Origin: Ypsolopha sequella
Lineage: Eukaryota; Arthropoda; Insecta; Lepidoptera; Ypsolophidae
Direction of reading: 5' to 3'
DNA: 64,000 nt
NCBI GenBank assembly: GCA_934047225.1
Contig: OW203988.1
Coordinates: 8,156,229 to 8,220,228 of the forward strand
Position 1 is the first letter of the stretch. Every line of letters starts with the position of its first letter. A model generated the notes under the pieces. The model was not told where the DNA came from, made no database searches, and worked only from the letters and a program-made list of their open reading frames with translations. The position numbers and the translations under genes were made by a program. Positions 20,499-31,893 of the stretch are shown here, one piece after another.

Positions 20499-21289
20499 GA
20501 TGGACACTCACACTAATTTTAGTGATATAAATTAATTAATGTTTAAAAATCATTTGTGTTTAATTTAAAATACCTATATCAGTCAGAAACAAATTCTCGG
20601 AGAGAAAAAAATCTCAGACGATTTTTTTTTTCAGCAACGTATTTCTGATTAGTTTTATGTCTTGTAATCAGTGATATTACCTCTATAATATCTATGCTTG
20701 TAATGCACTCTAAAACACAAACGAATGCTTTATGACCGAATTCTCAATTTAAGAGGACTTGACTTTATTGGTTACAGCAGTTCTGTCTATCTATCTGTTC
20801 CGGGACATAACTTAAAAACAACTGTGGGCACGGGCATGCATGTAGCTTTCATGTAGGGGGTTCATGTAGACAATTTTAATATCAACACATTATTTCGGCA
20901 GCAGAGGAACTAAGATAGAGGGAGACAAGTTGTAACAAAATAAATGAGGGTTTTATTTTACTTTTTTTTGTTTTTATGATAAAAATGTACTCACTTTCCC
21001 ACTAAAAGCAGACCTAAGAGGTATTTAGACCCCCTAAACACTCCCCTTATACGCATATCTGGCTGTGGAATGGCAGTATAACTAAGGGAACAATACGGAA
21101 AATCTTAGAAGGTGGAAATTTATAAAAACGCATTTGATATAAAATCCAGAAGGACTGTATTTTCATGCAGACTCAGCATTGACGGAAATTTTCGTTAAGG
21201 GTGGACCTGACCCTAGAACATTAACAACTCCTGAATCCGAGGGTTCTTTGAAAGAACTAAGGGCTCCCCTTAAATTAAACAAATGCATA
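20499..21289. other. AT-rich non-coding DNA
   Basis: No feature was recognised. Confidence 0.4.
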
Positions 21290-21560
21290 CGATCTGTTGA
21301 TCTTTTATTAAGGGAATCTACTTATAACTAATGCAATAAGATAAATACTTTTGTCTTAAAAAAACATTACCCTTTTTTTTGTTTTAAACATTCCGCAGAA
21401 GAACACGGTTAAGGGATCAACTTGTTTTTTTTTTCATAGAATAGGAAATAGAAATATTAATATAAATAGAGAGTCTACTTAAATTCAATATTTTTTTGCC
21501 TACAAAATGTTATTAGCTAAAAACCCTCCAATTTTTTGTTTCGTTGCGTGATTATTAGTA
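21290..21560 (-). repeat. Dispersed repeat family D, copy 3 (5' half)
   Basis: TTGATCTTTTATTAAGGGAA, GGTTAAGGGATCAACTTG and AATTCAATATTTTTTTGCCT align to 60440-60690. The rest of the family appears displaced at 22690-22750 (ACATATAATCGCCTCTATC) and 23250-23290. Confidence 0.65.
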
Positions 21561-23075
21561 TATATATACATATATATGTTTATACTACACCTGCTCGGAA
21601 AGTACCTTCTTTCTTTGTTGAAAACGATGCAGAAAGTACGTCATTACTGTCATACAAATATGCGGGCGGCAAAAGTGTATGAAAATTCATTGTTAACGTG
21701 CTTGAGCGGGCAGAAAAAGTATATGCAAATCCATTGTTAACGTGCTTTTTTTTTTTTTTTTAAATAACATAAAGAATGAGCAAGTGGCCAAGTGGCCAGT
21801 TTTATTTTGCGAACTCGTACATAAAACTCGAAAAATGATACTGGCCACTTGCTTTTCCTGCACATAATAAAAAATAAGAAGGAAATAAAAGGTTGGAAAA
21901 AAGGCGCGAAGACGTGATGGCGTCGTTTTTTTGTTTTATTGAAAAAATATTGCATTTTGGGTGTTTTGATCAACAATAGTGATAGGATATTGTGAATTAA
22001 AATCGCCGTAACCTGTGTAGTGTGTTGTTCAATGGAACAAAAGTGCGGGCTGTGCCTTTTCGTGTGTTTTTTCTAACCCTGTTGTATTTGCGTTACAAGG
22101 CTATCATTATAGCGGAAACGACAGGACAGTGACTTAGACAGGACAGACCTTTCAGATGATCCTCAACAGTGCATATAAACATAAAAAACTATAACGTCAA
22201 ACATGGCTGTATGGGCTAAGATCCCTTTGCCTTTCCACTTAGTGGGAAAATGAAAAAAAAAAAAAAAAAAAAGTGACAATCGCACGCGAGTCAGTCGGTT
22301 TCTATTATTGTATCTTGATTAAAAGTAAAATGATACTATTTCCTCGCAGGTGTAGTATAAAGCACTATGTATCACTCGGGAGAAAGTGCGATTCCCCTTT
22401 CTTCCCTCGGTGAACAATGTACTATTTTTTTTGTGTTAATAGCACTTGTATAGTTGACTTGGACGTTGCTCAGAGCTAGTGCCTGGAGTAAATGAAATGT
22501 ATTTTAATTAACATCTCCCCTTTAAAATGGTGTAAAATCCGAAACCGGTTGGGAGAAAACATAAATGAATTGAAACTACTGAACAAGTGCTTTTAACTCA
22601 AGATGTGTTTTAAGTTTCACCATGTGCCGAAAATCGCAAGTATAAAATTTATAAAAAAAAAACAAATTGTATTACCCGAAGACAAACAGGCATTTGAGCT
22701 AACATATAATCGCCTCTATCAAAAGCTCATAAACTTTTGCCATTGGATTTATTGAAATTTATTGAAAAAGGCGTTACCTACTTTGCGGAAGTCCATCATA
22801 AAAAATCATTTTTTGCTGTCGAGCGGTCGGGCGGACTACACATCCCGAGGATGCCTCGTTTAAAGGCGAAACACTTGTCGATAAGTTTTCTTGCTTGTTA
22901 TTTAAGATTGCTTTATTTTGTGCTCGTACTGCTTGCTTTGCTTGTGCATGTTTTATGCGGGAGGGCGAGCGGTGCTTGAGTCTGCATTTTGAATAGCATG
23001 GTAAGAGTGTTTAGCGGAATATTGCAAATTATTAATATATCCACAAATTTTTGCAATTGGACTTTTTGTTCCGTA
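21561..23075. other. Non-coding DNA with small hairpin and A-run
   Basis: A TA microsatellite sits near 21560-21580. AAGTGGCCAGT / ACTGGCCACTT form a hairpin at about 21790-21855. A 20-base A-run lies at 22253-22272. The 80-residue frame at 22737 is unrecognised. Confidence 0.5.
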
Positions 23076-23244
23076 GCCTAAGCATGAAAACATATCCCTT
23101 TCGTTGACTTTGAAACTAAACTTAGATGCCATACGTAGCTGTTAGTTCCACTACTGTCCGCTTGGAGCGGTTTCCCAGATTCCATATGATTTTGACGTAC
23201 GTAGTTTGAAATTAAACGAAACGGAGATGTTTTCATGCTTACGC
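23076..23244. mobile_element. M2 MITE, copy 1
   Basis: The ends GCCTAAGCATGAAAACAT and ATGTTTTCATGCTTACGC are inverted, with CTGTCCGCTTGGAGCGG in the centre. It is closely related to 41953-42118 and 42201-42366. Confidence 0.85.
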
Positions 23245-24590
23245 TACTGGACGGATAGTAAAAAAAGTTGCTAGGTGGAGGTATCCATAAACGCTCGACA
23301 GACTAACAGGTTATGTTATGTAGGTCGCGTTATCTCTCATTGTTTGGTGATGAAATAAGTACTCATTATCAGAATTAGGTTTGGACATTGTCCTTGTTCT
23401 CTAATAGGTAGCAGATAAGGTGGGCGTAATCACCACTTTACTATGTACAGATAAGCTTCTACGGAAGAGATATGAATTCCTTCGAAAAATTATCCGAATA
23501 GTTCAAATCAAGGGGCCTAATATATCTAAACATAGTTGCTAATTGCAATATTACTCACTACAAACTACATTAATTATAGTTAAATATGCTTACCTACTAT
23601 AATATTTTTCAAAAACGAGACAAAGAACCCCGGCAAAGTTGTTTATGAGATAAATAGTAACATCAATCTTTATCTATATTTTTAAATAAACTCTTACGAT
23701 CGATTAAAAATTTAAAACCCAGTAAATTTTGACCAAGTGCGAGTATTACTCACGCACAAAGGGTTCCATACCATGGGTACGGAGCCCCAAAAACATTATG
23801 GTAAATAATAGCAATACGTAATGCCATAGCAACATCTTAGCGACAAAAAACCAACCGCTAAAATGGGAACGCCTGACAAACAAAACAATTCGGCACGGAA
23901 CCCAAATTTTTATTAACTGTTGTTTCTCAACATTCTGATGAAATTTAAAACTTAATTTTAAAACGTATTTAATTTACCGTCTTTAAGCTGAAACAAATCA
24001 CGACAAAAAAATTCAACTTTTTCGAGGTTTTTTGTACGGATGAGACCCTGACTTGGACCCTGTTCCGACCCTATATCAGTAGATAATCCAAAAATACAGT
24101 AAATCTCATTGACATATGTCATATATACCATATGTACATATATGTATATACATGTAGTATATGTCGATGGTAATCTACTGTAATTACTATGAGTAAGTAC
24201 AGAAATAACGTAATGCCATCTCGAATCAATAAGAACGAAAAGCTTCTGCTACTCCCCAACAGATGGCAGTATTCATATCAATACAAAAAAGGCTGCACGA
24301 CTAAAAAACTGATATTAGGGCGGGAATACAACGTCAGACTTTTCCATACAATAGTCGGGTCCGATAGTCTGAACCGACTACAAAGTAAAGTGCCATCTTT
24401 CGTAAGTTATTTTGAAGTTATTGCACAGTATTATTTATTGAAAAATAAAACAGTTTAAAATTGATCGGTTGGGAATGTCATTGTTATCCATTGATATAAT
24501 ACCTATTTGTCTAAATTTTTTACATTCCTTTTGCTTAAAAATGGGAGTTTATACCTCGGCAACCTAAAAAACTTAAAATAAATGTCGTCG
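23245..24590. other. Non-coding DNA with family C fragment
   Basis: AAGTGCGAGTATTACTCACG plus AAAGGGTTCCATACC (about 23737-23775) is a family C end. An ATATGT-type microsatellite is at 24115-24165. The 89-codon frame at 24189 shows no known motif. Confidence 0.5.
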
Positions 24591-25060
24591 TATAATGGCA
24601 AAAGGGCGACCCATTACGCGATCATACGAAATTATTCCGCTTTTTCGGCTTCGTCCATACTCATCCCTAGTCCAAACTCGCCCGCTTTTTTATATGCCTA
24701 TCAGTTTCAAGGATACAGTTTGTCGGAAAAGTGCTACGATGTAGAAAATTTCCAACGATTAGATAAACGAATGATTCTTTTAAACGAGCGTATAATACCT
24801 ATGTTGTTTGTTAATGTTGATTTTATTGTATAGATGTTGAAAAAGCACTATTAGTACCTACCTACCTACCTACTGTTAATTTTATACCGCGTATATGAAT
24901 AAAAATAAATAAAAATCATTAGCACTTTTCTTACCATCAGTACTTTTGCGCCTTCTAGCTTTCTACACGTAGATAGTACCTATATCTATAGATTACGAAC
25001 CGGGCGAGTTCGGACTCGGGATGAGTATGGACTAAGCCGCTTTTTCATGTAAAAGCGAGA
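24590..25060. repeat. Inverted pair, CCATACTCATCC motif
   Basis: GGCTTCGTCCATACTCATCC plus AACTCGCCCG near 24650-24690 is mirrored as CGGGCGAGTTCGGACTCGGG plus TGAGTATGGACTAAGCCG near 24997-25045. The left copy also has ACGCGATCATACGAAAT, mirrored at about 25184. Probably a foldback element with a decayed interior, which holds a CTACC microsatellite near 24856. Confidence 0.6.
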
Positions 25061-25092
25061 TAAAACTATTTATGACATCCATTAAAAAAAAA

Positions 25093-25180
25093 TAAAAAAT
25101 GCGTGTTAGGTTTACATTTAAATATTGGGGAACCGAGCGAAGCGGCGGAGAGCGAGGCCCTAGTTATAACAGAGAAGAAT
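25093..25180 (+). repeat. GAGCGAAGCG-rich repeat, partial
   Basis: ATGCGTGTTAGGTTTACATT, GGAACCGAGCGAAGCGGCGG and CTAGTTATAACAGAG follow the order of the copy at 8462. Confidence 0.65.
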
Positions 25181-25371
25181 TTCGTATGATCGCGTAATAC
25201 TACGAGTATGTGTACGCTATAATTCGATTTTTCTCGAAAAAGCAGTTTTCGTCAAGATACCTACGACGACACACGATGACATCAATAAGTGCCGAGTAGA
25301 TCCGGTTGTTATCGGTAATGTACTATGTCACTTTACACTGTTTGTTTTTCAGCGAAATCCATTTCTTTATT

Positions 25372-25620
25372 AGTGAAGTGAAGTGAAGTGAAAAGTATTT
25401 ATTTGCCACAAAAAAGAAACACACACGCACAGAGAAAAAAAATATTAATAAAGTGGCAAAAAGGGCCAAACTCAGCAAATGCTGCTAGTTGCAAGCAACT
25501 GTCAGCGCTGGTTTTCAGTTTGTCCCATTTTTTACAAATAACACAAACATTACATATTCCTTCCTTGCAGGTAGGTTTAAAATTTATGGTATAAAAGGTA
25601 TGCTCTCTCTACCTAAACAC
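25372..25620 (-). repeat. LINE or SINE 3' end with (TTCAC)n tail
   Basis: On the minus strand the sequence ends AATACTTTTCACTTCACTTC. This is a simple-repeat tail like those ending non-LTR elements. The body has no recognisable ORF. Confidence 0.5.
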
Positions 25621-26771
25621 AGAGTAGTATGTGTTGTGTAGTAGTACACAACAATGTTGTGTGATGTTTAGCAGTAAACATCTCACAATTTCACAGGATT
25701 GGTTTTATGGTTTATATTCAAACCTGCAATATTTTTGCTGGATATCTTCATTTCGCCCTACGATTTCATTCAACTAATGCCCCGTAGAGGGTCAAAATTT
25801 TCATGTATGTCTTTATTGCCCCGCAAAACGCACGATATTTCATGTAACATGAAAGAAGTGGTATTTCAAATATTGTTGTTTTTGCCACGCCAAACTTCTA
25901 GTCTGCTCGGAACTTGCTCCTCGGAAGAACGTTCCATACATTTTATTCCTACCGATGCTAATCAGACTGTGACTTGCACTTCACAGTTCACACTTTAGAA
26001 CACCTCTGATACACCCTAGCTAGGGGATTCATGTCATGGTATTCCAGACGTTTTTTCCCTTTTGTAGGGATAAAGTTAAAACATGAAAATCAATAAATAC
26101 CCATAAATAATTGTTCCCTGCTCAGTGATCAAGAAAAAAATTATTGATGGTCTCTATTATTGAAATTGTAATTTATAGGTTTATTTTTGTCTAGTGTATT
26201 GTAGTAAATATAAGTATCACGACAGAAGCTCACTACGGTGTGTGTTAATTGGCATATCAATAAAAAGACTAGTCTTCTATAGGTATTTCCACATACATAC
26301 GATATGTATGTACTGTAGAGCGTCGCTAGTTATTTCAAGTTATATAAATAACTCAAGATTGTTGTTCGCCTTTACGTTTTAAAAATAAAAAGTAATTACA
26401 AAATGGCTGCAATTAAAAATAATATAGTAACAATAGTAGGTATATTAGCTTTTTGTACAATTCATTAACCGAAAAATACATTAAAAGAATTGTATGCGTA
26501 CTTGACTACGTACGTAAATAAAGTCAAATTTATATCAAGAATAGCACTCACAAGTTTTACATCTTAGAATTTATTAATGATCTGTCTTTTTTTGAGAATA
26601 CATAAATAAATACTCGACTAATACAACGCACTAAAACATACATAACAACCAACAAATCTTCTAAACTAAGCAGTCTTTACAACTTACAACATACAGTAAG
26701 GTCATGCATTAACATTTTCATAAAAACGAGTACAGCAGCTCGTTTAGTTCATCTCGTTAATTGTCAAATTG
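25621..26771. other. Non-coding DNA with SINE-L tail
   Basis: 25955-26045 carries GACTGTGACTTGCACTTCAC and GGGGATTCATGTCATGG, a plus-strand SINE-L end. The remainder is AT-rich with nothing recognised. Confidence 0.5.
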
Positions 26772-26848
26772 TCATGCGCTGGTTGCCACCACCGATTCCT
26801 GCGCCGCTGAGGTATGTGCGTGCGCCGAAACTCGAGCACAACACTCAC

Positions 26849-27035
26849 AGTTGACAGTCACTGAACGCACATTATTGTTGTTGTTCTTTTTCCTTCGCAC
26901 CGCGTAATTCCTTTCCCGGGAAGGGAATTTAGGAGTTTTCTTCTTTTCATGAATTTCTGGCTGTGGCTCGGCTTGGCTCCCAATAATACGTTTGTACACA
27001 TCTGCCCACTCCAACTCCTTGAGGGACAGGCACAT
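26849..27035 (-). CDS. Candidate first coding exon, unknown protein
   Basis: From the ATG at 27035 the frame runs 62 codons to a strong donor, AACT|GTGAGT (intron bases 26843-26848), ending in phase 1. The peptide starts MCLSLKELEWADVYKRI, then a Lys/Arg-rich stretch (EKKKTPKFPSRERNYAVRRK) and an Asn run. It is hydrophilic, with no signal peptide or membrane segment. The segment and its upstream flank are richer in CpG than the surroundings, as a 5' exon would be. It lies on the same strand as the PET-LIM gene and could be an alternative start of it, but its phase-1 end does not match the phase-2 end of exon 28783-28868, so it could not splice to the same acceptor in frame. It may be a separate gene. 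I do not recognise the protein. Confidence 0.35.
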
Positions 27036-27310
27036 GATAATTGAATAAACACGTTCACGGGTCACGAAGGTCAGCGACGCCTCTCAAGCGACTGTTCACT
27101 TCGACAGCTTCAATTAATATGGCAGCACAACAGAAATGTTTTTGTCATGCGCTTGCGTCGACGACCTCCAGGCACTTACACCGTCACTTGTTTTGTAGTT
27201 ATTGTTTTGAATTTTGCAACGTTCGAGTTTGTTGATGGTTAACGATGAAATGGGTAAGCAAATGAACGACTACGGCTACGCTGATAAAGTTATCTTTGAC
27301 CCGGACATAA
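27036..27310 (-). promoter_or_regulatory. Putative 5' UTR / promoter region
   Basis: Read on the minus strand this CpG-containing segment (GTCGTCGACGCAAGCGCATG, GAGAGGCGTCGCTGACCTTC) leads into the ATG at 27035; an in-frame stop lies upstream near 27090. No clear TATA box was found. The call depends on the exon call. Confidence 0.3.
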
Positions 27311-27626
27311 CGACCGATGTTTGTCGTAAGTCGTAACGATATGTATATGTTGCAGGAAAATTATCAAAGATATCATAAGCTCACTTGTGAAATTATGAAA
27401 TCGTAATTGCACGGACTTTTGTCAATCTTCTTTAGTTGAACTATAATTTCACAGGGCAGATTCAGTGAGTGAGTTTTTGACAATTTCACTAATTGAGCAT
27501 CAACGTTAGATTGTAAATAAAACGATAACTGATTGATCAGATTTTAATTTCACTTTTGTTTGAACTACAAATTTAATAAAAGACAGACAAGAATTGAAAT
27601 ATATTCAATACGTTAAACAAGAAGTC

Positions 27627-27755
27627 AAAAATAAGTACGACGACGAATGAGCGAGAAAGAGCGCGTTAGGTCGCTGGACTTGCTGGTGATCATAATTTCG
27701 GGAGTCGAGCGGAGCGAAGCGAGGCGACGACTGTAGTTCTTAAAAGAAATTTATT
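27627..27755 (+). repeat. GAGCGAAGCG-rich repeat, copy 2
   Basis: AAGTCAAAAATAAGTACGAC, AGAGCGCGTTAGGTCG, TCGAGCGGAGCGAAGCGAGG and GTAGTTCTTAAAAGAA follow the same order as 8462-8600. Confidence 0.75.
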
Positions 27756-28104
27756 TTTAGTGAGAAGAAAATTGAGAGAGCGATACCTACCCTCATCTAA
27801 ATAAACTACCGACTGAGCTAAACTCAAGTTATTTTGAATTTGCGGCTACATAAGGAAATGTAATTAAAAATCCTTCCCTAAATATCTTAAAGCAATGTAT
27901 GTAGAAAATTCTCACGAATTAAGAGATTTATAGCTTTAAAAATACATGTCATACTGATTCTAAGACGTTTTTAGAGCTGTCTTCGCGATTTTTTCTATCG
28001 AGTGAAGCTAATAAATTTTTTCAGATCTATAAATGTCTTAAGTATGTCCTCTATTATAAATTAATAATATATCATTATAATTTTTGTATTTCAGGTATTA
28101 AGAG

Positions 28105-28235
28105 ACAAAATGTTCATTTAGCTTTGTACGGGGCCTTAAGAACTACAGGGATCGCCTTGCTTCGCACGGCTCCCGAATTTATGATCACCAGAAACCTCGC
28201 TTTGCTCGTAGTCGCATCTATTTTTGACTTTTTGT
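28105..28235 (-). repeat. GAGCGAAGCG-rich repeat, copy 3, inverted
   Basis: On the minus strand it reads AAGTCAAAAATAGATGCGAC, TACGAGCAAAGCGAGG, GGTGATCATAAATTCGGGAG and CTGTAGTTCTTAAGG. With copy 2 it forms an inverted pair about 350 bases apart. The 63-codon plus-strand frame here is a shadow. Confidence 0.7.
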
Positions 28236-28776
28236 TGAAAATCGTCGTCGTCAAGATACTATTAGAAACCCGTCTTTTTGTTCCTAACTCTATGGCTCTA
28301 ACGCTCCAATTTTAATGTTACTGATTGTGTTCAGTGAAATTATAATTTTACTGAAATCGAGCCGTGATAAAGTATGAAATTGAGACGATTGACAAAAGTC
28401 AATTCTATATAATTTTACCTGTGACATAAACAACAACAGCTCCGAGTAAGTAAGAAATATCACTGTTGTTTTGTGATTACAGTCAATCTCATATAAAAAA
28501 ATCGAGACAGATTAGATAACTCTGAGAATGAGCAAGAGGTACAAACAAACTGTATCGGATCAGGTGATCGATTTGTATGCAGAATTGTAGACATCTCAAT
28601 GTTTTCCTTGTCTTACCTGCTATAACTCTATGTGTCTAGGTCACGGAATGACTGTATCCTTTAGTCGTTGAACAAATGTATTACTTCCTATGTGACATTT
28701 GAAGGTAACGACAATTTGACCTATTTATCGATGAAATTACTCAATTATAGGTAACTCTGAAAACGTTCTACGGATG
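28236..28776. other. Intronic or intergenic DNA
   Basis: If the PET-LIM gene model is right, this is the start of a long intron on the minus strand. No coding exon was found in it. Confidence 0.5.
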
Positions 28777-28782
28777 ACTTAC

Positions 28783-28868
28783 CTCCATGCATGTGGTATG
28801 AATCCAGGACATAGCTCCGGGCAGTTATCACAAGGTCTGCCCTCAGAGACTTCCTTTATCCGCACTCC
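28783..28868 (-). CDS. PET-LIM protein exon (Prickle/Testin-type Cys block)
   Basis: This 86-bp exon encodes GVRIKEVSEG then RPCDNCPELCPGFIPHAW. The spacing PC-x2-C-x3-C-x-GF-x-PH-x-W matches the Cys-rich segment just before the PET domain of Testin- and Prickle-type PET-LIM adaptor proteins, which act in planar cell polarity or actin adhesion. The acceptor TTTTTTTTGTCCACAG (AG at 28869-28870) is strong, and the donor GTAAGT (28777-28782) is perfect and splits the codon after Trp, where the family has Arg. It joins in phase 0 to the 255-codon exon across a 71-bp intron (28869-28939; donor GTCGGT). The PET and LIM exons themselves were not found. Prickle is favoured over Testin, but only weakly. 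Confidence 0.62.
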
Positions 28869-28939
28869 CTGTGGACAAAAAAAAGTATTTTAGAACAATG
28901 AGTTATGTGAGTCAAGTACCATCTCATCAATAGACCGAC

Positions 28940-29704
28940 CTCGCATGACCCTAAATCTAAATCATTATTTGAAGCCTTCAGATTGAATCGCTCTAGGTCA
29001 TTTGATAGGTAATCGCAATCATCGGTATTTTGGTTCAGTGTTGGTTCACATTCGCTATAACTGTCTGAGGAAGAAGAATATTCACTGTCTTTCCTATTTG
29101 ACAAGAACATTTTTAGTATTCCAGTCTTTTCACCCCAAAAATTGGTATTTTCTTTTTTAAAGTTACTGTTTTTACGACCTCTCTTTTTATGAATTTTAAA
29201 AGGCACTTGTTTTAGTCTTGGTGGTACTGCGTACGATAGTTTCTTAAAGGTTGACTTCTTATAGCATTCATCATATTCCTCTTCGGATATTCCACAATGG
29301 TTAATGTAGTAATCTTTTCTTATTTGCTCTTCTCCTTCAAGGTCTCTCCAGTAAGTTTCTTTCTTTCTAATCCCTAAATAATAGTCAAGATCATTTTCTC
29401 CAAGATCGTCAGTTTCATCTTCCTCGTTATCTTCAAACTGTTTATTTAAATAAATACGTCCATTTTGCTCAGCCTCTTCTAAAACTTTTTCTAGAAAGCG
29501 ATACTTTTTCGTGTTTGGCATTGTTTTCTTCAGCAAGTTAGCCGTATTTGATGAAAGGAATTTAGTTGTTCTTTTATATACGGTGGCTACCGATTCCCTT
29601 CTTCGCTTCATGTTAATAGAATACGTCTTATTTTTTGTTGTCAACTTTTGCTTAATGGATTCCAAGTATCTTTTTAGTCTCTTCTTTCTTTTGTTCCAAT
29701 TCAT
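28940..29704 (-). CDS. PET-LIM gene, long acidic N-terminal exon
   Basis: From the ATG at 29704 there are 255 codons to the donor at 28939. The protein starts basic (MNWNKRKKRLKRYL), has an acidic run at about residues 91-105 (EDNEEDETDDLGEND), an aromatic/acidic middle (DYYLGIRKKETYW, INHCGISEEEYDECY), a basic patch near 171-178 (IHKKRGRK) and a Ser-rich stretch near 207-218. No signal peptide or transmembrane segment is visible. The exon stays open upstream to the acceptor at 29819 (38 more codons), so an earlier start is possible if another 5' exon is used. Drosophila prickle is known to have a transcript with a long unique N-terminal exon; equating this exon with it is inference. Beyond 28940 the frame runs into intron and stops at 28856. 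Confidence 0.65.
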
Positions 29705-30060
29705 AATATATTCAAAATGATTTTCATAAACAACAGAGATAAATTGATATCTTTTGTGCTTCCATTTTGTTAAGAGATCTGCTATCCCAAGGAAACGTTG
29801 AATCCAACTGGTCTCGGGCTATGGAACAATAGATGTGAAGCTTTACGATTTCCATCCAATCGGCAAAGTGAGGGACAGTGGTTACCTGCAAATGGGGGAA
29901 CTAGGGTGGCCGTGTGATCTTATGTGTTCAGTTAAAAGTAGATCCGTATCATACGTTGCTTGTCCCCTCTCTCGCCAGTTTGAATGTACGAAGAGGGAGG
30001 CAGGGGTGGTCAACGGATGCGGTGACATTGTAACAGCGGGTAGGTCATCCTAGGGCGCGG
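29705..30060 (-). other. 5' untranslated exon(s) of the PET-LIM gene
   Basis: 29705-29818 is the 5' part of the long exon. The acceptor ATTGTTCCATAG ends at 29819. A 67-bp intron (29819-29885) opens with GTAACC after CATTTGCAG. The exon ending at 29886 has an in-frame TAG shortly before the donor, so it would be untranslated. It is GC-rich compared with its surroundings (CCACGCCCGCGCCCTAGG near 30050). The true transcript start was not determined. Confidence 0.45.
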
Positions 30061-31650
30061 GCGTGGGCTCGTTATGGCCAAGCAAACAGCTCTATATGTG
30101 ATCATGGCAAATGGCGCTGCGAATGGTGACACCCTTGGGAACAAATGAACAATAGGTTGTGATATAATTTTCGTGCTAAATGAGACTTTAACAATGTGTT
30201 TTTTTAATAGATAAAGATGTTTTCACAGTTAGTTCAGAAGAAGTTGTTCTTACAATATTTTTTGTAAATAGGTATTTTGTAGTTTGCCAAAGGTTATTGG
30301 TTGGTTGATCATTAACTATTTAGACTAGAAAGAGCGTAAATTGGATCAGAGAAACTTAGATTCTATAATGAAGTTACCAAATTATTATAATGCTAAAAAA
30401 TTTATTATAATTAACAGGTAATCTCGCAGTTTAACACAGTGGTTAATCTTAACAAAGGTCTCCCCTTTCAAATAAAAAACGCTGTCTATCTGTGTAGCTA
30501 GCACGCGCCAGAGATATACAGCGTGAAATAATAATAGTAATTATAGTTGACAATGTGCGAGAGAGAAAACATGATAAAAAGACACGGTATCAACTTGTTC
30601 CGATTTATCAACGTTCGCGGCTCCTGCCATCGCACAGAAGAAAGGCGCAACCCGCAGAAACAATTATTTTTGCCCATTTGTTTTGAAAAGTGTTATTGTG
30701 TACTTTTCTGTTTTTTTTTAGCTGAATTATTTTCATTAAGTTTTTGCTCCCTAGGTAAAAAAGGCATTTAACCTTATATCTCTACTTTATTAAAAAAAGT
30801 TTCACTATAAATGAAAATGCACATTCAATTTTTAAGACATGAAGTGCCATCTATCGTTACAAGTAAGTATCATTAGGTACGAAAGTCCACCTAGTAAAGC
30901 CATGGTGAAAATACTTGTAACGCCATCTTTACTTCATTGAAAAAGCCTCGTTTGTCGCTGAAAATATATTTTTCAATAAAATAATAAATATACAGTTTAC
31001 TTTATTTTCGGGTATAGGAAACAATATGGAAATCATTTGATAACATTGTAGTCGGAGACCGAAAAGTAGTGAGAGGTTAAGCGTATGTTTAGTTCTGCTA
31101 CTCGATAACAGATGGCGCTCAAAGCATTAGGTGAAACGGTCCTAAATGCCTGGGTAAATGTAAAATTTAAACTGTCAAAGTGAATTTTTCAATTTCTGAC
31201 AAGGTATATGAACTTTTCATTCGGGCGGGTGGTTCTGGAACGGGTGACAGTAAATTTTTACCTTAGTAACGCTATCTTACTTTGTGACGTGATTGACCCA
31301 AGTCCAAACCACAACAGCTCGTATGAGAAAAAAAACTGTTTTCTTTTTTATAAGTCTAATTTCGTAAACAAAGAACTATCTTACTTATGTTATATTCACT
31401 GATATGTATAACAATAGTAGGTATCATGATATCTATGGTTATTATTTTACTACCTTTAATTTTTAAAGAATATTTACAATGGAAATAAAAGACGTTTAAA
31501 AGATTTGCATGTTATTTTTATTTTACTTATAAATTTATTTAAGTATTTATTTAAGTTTTTAGAAGTTACTCTAATTTATTGTATATTTCAACCCTAATAA
31601 ATAATTAAAATGAAAAAAAAGACGTTGATGACTTAATTTAATATAATATA
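30061..31650. other. Non-coding DNA
   Basis: GTTACAAGTA and its mirror occur near 30858 and 30918, and AACAGATGGCG at 31106 recurs near 24260 as AACAGATGGC. The short open frames at 30547 and 31208 have no recognisable domain. Confidence 0.45.
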
Positions 31651-31893
31651 CAAGGTGACTTTTTGATTATCGTCCAAATTCATACTGGAGGCTTGATAAG
31701 TGATCAGTATCTTGGATCAATAACAATTTTTGTGAAAATCCTAAAATGAAATTTCGGCTTCCCATAGAAATTCACTTCCAGTTCCAGTCGAAATTTCATT
31801 TTACGAATTTCACCAAAATTGTTATTGATCCACGATACTGATCACTTACCAAGCCACCAGTATGAATTTGGACGATGATCAAAAAGTCACCTT
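31651..31893. mobile_element. MITE, about 243 bp
   Basis: The TIR AAGGTGACTTTTTGAT is mirrored on the right, and pairing continues through GATCAGTATC-TTGGATCAATAA and AATTTCAT, so nearly the whole element folds. TA is present on both sides. No coding sequence. Confidence 0.82.
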
